A stretch of 64,000 nucleotides of DNA from Alloacidobacterium sp035547425 (GTDB taxonomy: Bacteria > Acidobacteriota > Terriglobia > Terriglobales > Acidobacteriaceae). The DNA is taken from NCBI GenBank assembly GCA_035547425.1, contig DASZUU010000055.1, positions 1-64,000 on the forward strand, written 5' to 3'. The position numbers and the translations under genes were made by a program. Positions 61,900 through 64,000 of this stretch are shown piece after piece; positions within the stretch are counted from its first letter, which is position 1; each line of letters starts with the position of its first letter. The notes beneath the pieces were generated by a model, which was not told the DNA's origin, did not search any database, and worked only from the letters and a program-made list of their open reading frames with translations.

Positions 61900-64000
61900 T
61901 CAACGGGAGAAGCGCACCACTATCTCGGTTCCGACAGGCACCATGGTACCGGCGGCCGGCGCTTGTTGGCGCGCAATGCCGGACCCTAACACCTGTACTC
62001 CCAGACCGATAGCGCTGGTCTGCTCAATGACGCTGCGCACGGATTGGCCTACCAGCGAGGGCACCGCCACTTTCTTTGCCGCATTTACGATCACGGATCC
62101 ATGGACCACCGGAGCCGGAGTTGCCGGAGGCAATGGCTGTGCTGGCGGCGCAGGTTTCTCTTCGGATTTTGGGGCCTGCGCCTCCTCTGGAGATGGGAGT
62201 TGCGGCAGCTGATCTTCCTTATTTTTGGCGATCGCCGCAGGTGCGGCATCTTTTGCTACCGGCACGGCTTGAACGGCTGAGGCCGGAGGAGCGCGCAAAG
62301 GATCGTCCGCGGGCAGGTCATTCACATCGGCGAAGAGCGAGTTGAGATTTTCGTCGCTCTCTGCGGGACGATCGTCTTCTTCGGCAGGCGGCGGGTTCTT
62401 TGCAATCAGTGATTGCGGCTTTAATTCCTGATCGTGCGGCACTCCCAGGTATTCCAAAATCTGCTGCGCCAGTTCGCTGAAGGCCGGAGCGCTGGCCTGT
62501 GCGCCGTGATGGCCGCCGGCTTCGGGCGAATCCATGACAATGGCGATGCTGATGGCCGGATTATTCACCGGGGCAAAACCAACGAATGAGGCGATGTATT
62601 TTGTCTTGGAATAGGTATGCGTGCGCACATCGATCTTTTGCGCCGTACCAGTTTTACCGGCGGCGCTGTAGCCGTTCAGCTGCGCGGCGCGTCCGGTTCC
62701 GTTGATCACGACGCCTTCCATCATCTTGCGCATCTCTGCCGAAGTCATGGTCGAGATGACGCGGTGCGCGCCATCCGGCAATGGGTTGGGCAATTCGTCG
62801 TTGGGATGAAAGGAGATGGGCTGCAGTTTAGGGTCTCCTTTGCGCAGATCGGTGCTTTTGAGCAAGATGTGCGGCGGCAGATACATGCCCCCGTTTGCGA
62901 TGGTGGAAACCATGGTGATGAGCTGGATGGGCGTCACACCGACTTCCTGACCCATGGGAATTGAGCCTATGCTGGTCGGCTCCCACTTGTTGACGGGCTT
63001 CAGCAGTCCGCGTGTTTCCGACGGCAGCTCGATGCCGGTGCGCTGACCGAATCCAAAGGAGCGGATGTACTGGTAATACTTTTCCTGGCCCATGCGCAGC
63101 GCGAGCTTAATGGCAGCGACATCGCTTGATTCCCAGAGCGCCTGGCTGGTGGAGATGACATTCCCGAAGCGGGCTTCATAGCGGATCGCGTCATTGTCGT
63201 CGTGCGTCGTGCGCCCGGCGATGGTGATTTTTCCTCCGTCGGTGGCGATCTTGGAATCGGGAGTAGCGACTTTTTCTTCGAGCGCGGCGGAATAGGCGAT
63301 GAGCTTGAAGGTCGATCCCGGCTCGTAGACATCGCTTACGGCATGGTCGCGTAGAAGCTCGGTCGTGGCATGGCGGAAATCATTTGGATTGAATGTGGGC
63401 CGGATGGCGAGAGCGAGAATCTGGCCGGTATGGGGGTCCTGCACAACGATGGTGCCGTTGATGGATTTTGTGCGCTCCATGTTGCGATCCAGTTCCTGCT
63501 CGGCCATGAACTGGATGTTCGCATCGAGGGTGAGAACAAGATTGTCGCCGGGCAAAGGCTCGCGCTCTTCGCTCCCCAGAACATGGCGGCGGGCATCGAG
63601 CGCGGTCAGCATGCGTCCGGGCGTGCCGTGGAGCTCATCGTCAAAATTCTGCTCGAGGCCGCCAAGGCCGGTATCGTCGAGGCCGACGTAGCCAAGGACC
63701 TGGGCTGCCAGCTGATTGTCCGGGTAGAAGCGCTTGAACTCTTTTTGAACGTAGACGCCCTTTAGATTGAGGGCCTTTACCCTGGCAACAATAGCCGGGT
63801 CCTGCTTACGGGCTACCCAGGCGAAGTTTTTGGAGGCGTTGAAGCGGGCAAGAATCTGCTTTTCCGAAGTGAAGGAATCGGTAGGATCGATGTGGACAAC
63901 TTTTGCCAACGCTGCGGCGATGGCGGGACGCGCATCGCCAATCTCTGACGGCACGGCGTAAATGGAGTCGGCCAGCACTGTCATGGCCAGCTCGTGCAGA
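61900..64000 (-). CDS. ftsI: FtsI/PBP3-type transpeptidase with PASTA domain (N-terminus outside window)
   Basis: About 699 residues are visible and the frame is still open at the window edge; the usual cytoplasmic tail, membrane anchor and RG-IYDR segment are missing, so ATG at 63984 is internal. Motifs: SxxK as GSTFK (63304-63315 region), KTG as GKTGTA (about 62647), while the SxN motif reads SSD (WESSDVAAIK). A disordered Pro/Ala/Glu linker precedes one C-terminal PASTA domain (VPSLVGQSVRSVIEQ). It crosslinks septal peptidoglycan as partner of FtsW and heads the visible dcw run. Confidence 0.93.
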   Translation of the reverse strand, partial: LHELAMTVLADSIYAVPSEIGDARPAIAAALAKVVHIDPTDSFTSEKQILARFNASKNFAWVARKQDPAIVARVKALNLKGVYVQKEFKRFYPDNQLAAQVLGYVGLDDTGLGGLEQNFDDELHGTPGRMLTALDARRHVLGSEEREPLPGDNLVLTLDANIQFMAEQELDRNMERTKSINGTIVVQDPHTGQILALAIRPTFNPNDFRHATTELLRDHAVSDVYEPGSTFKLIAYSAALEEKVATPDSKIATDGGKITIAGRTTHDDNDAIRYEARFGNVISTSQALWESSDVAAIKLALRMGQEKYYQYIRSFGFGQRTGIELPSETRGLLKPVNKWEPTSIGSIPMGQEVGVTPIQLITMVSTIANGGMYLPPHILLKSTDLRKGDPKLQPISFHPNDELPNPLPDGAHRVISTMTSAEMRKMMEGVVINGTGRAAQLNGYSAAGKTGTAQKIDVRTHTYSKTKYIASFVGFAPVNNPAISIAIVMDSPEAGGHHGAQASAPAFSELAQQILEYLGVPHDQELKPQSLIAKNPPPAEEDDRPAESDENLNSLFADVNDLPADDPLRAPPASAVQAVPVAKDAAPAAIAKNKEDQLPQLPSPEEAQAPKSEEKPAPPAQPLPPATPAPVVHGSVIVNAAKKVAVPSLVGQSVRSVIEQTSAIGLGVQVLGSGIARQQAPAAGTMVPVGTEIVVRFSR

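Overview
The window is ordinary GC-rich chromosomal DNA from a Gram-negative, aerobic, soil-type bacterium. It most likely belongs to Acidobacteriota (Terriglobia / Acidobacteriaceae). The main evidence is the VWFA-related protein at 38312-40504, of a type described almost only from Acidobacteria, directly behind a 1100-residue TonB-dependent receptor with a carboxypeptidase-regulatory-like N-terminus. Supporting signs are outer-membrane barrels ending in Phe, a PASTA-tailed PBP2/FtsI, MurE with the meso-DAP motif DNPR, and homodimeric pyruvate dehydrogenase E1. This assignment is inference from gene content. I saw no tRNA, rRNA, insertion sequence, prophage or CRISPR array.

Layout. (1) 1-4063: the end of a LuxR-type regulator, then a leftward tonB, M48-like, outer-membrane-barrel group. 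(2) 4527-7051: galE, then tsaB-rimI and a DUF465 protein. (3) 7122-18179: secreted alpha/beta hydrolase, TPR protein coupled to a dGTPase-like HD hydrolase, a leftward phospholipid operon psd-pssA-asd-like in which each stop codon overlaps the next start, a small coiled-coil protein, two oxidoreductases and alanine dehydrogenase. (4) 18226-27664: glycine-zipper lipoprotein, an NtrY/NtrX-type two-component pair, era with a DsbA-like protein, a divergent VKOR gene, and phoH-ybeY-CorC/HlyC. (5) 27890-34119: BrkB-family membrane protein, dienelactone-hydrolase-like protein, an AT-rich stretch with an XRE regulator, direct repeats and hairpins, a rhomboid protease, a secreted esterase, and purH. 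(6) 34204-40504: a cell-surface group of DUF5666 protein, TonB-dependent receptor and VWFA protein. (7) 40560-47905: lhr helicase, an overlapping 59-residue DUF5522 gene, a GH39 glycosidase and a PAP2 phosphatase, with short dispersed repeats. (8) 47978-50659: aceE. (9) 50848-64000: a leftward division and cell-wall (dcw) cluster ftsI-murE-murF-mraY-murD-ftsW-murG, running straight into a three-gene nucleotide-sugar cassette (4,6-dehydratase, NeuC/LegG-type 2-epimerase, DegT aminotransferase).

How the genes fit together. The dcw genes build UDP-MurNAc-pentapeptide and lipid II and polymerise septal peptidoglycan. The appended cassette would divert UDP-GlcNAc toward a 2,4-diamino-6-deoxy sugar for a surface glycan. 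TonB, the barrels, the receptor and the secreted hydrolases indicate polymer scavenging across an outer membrane. The oddities most worth checking are: the sugar cassette where murC-ftsZ usually lies; a hairpin that buries the Shine-Dalgarno sequence of ybeY; a dispersed repeat that forms part of the lhr reading frame; enzyme-family proteins that have lost catalytic residues (M48-like, Asd-like) or the GAFTGA loop (NtrX-like); a 21-bp perfect tandem repeat between tonB and galE; and a repeat- and hairpin-rich non-coding block behind the XRE gene.
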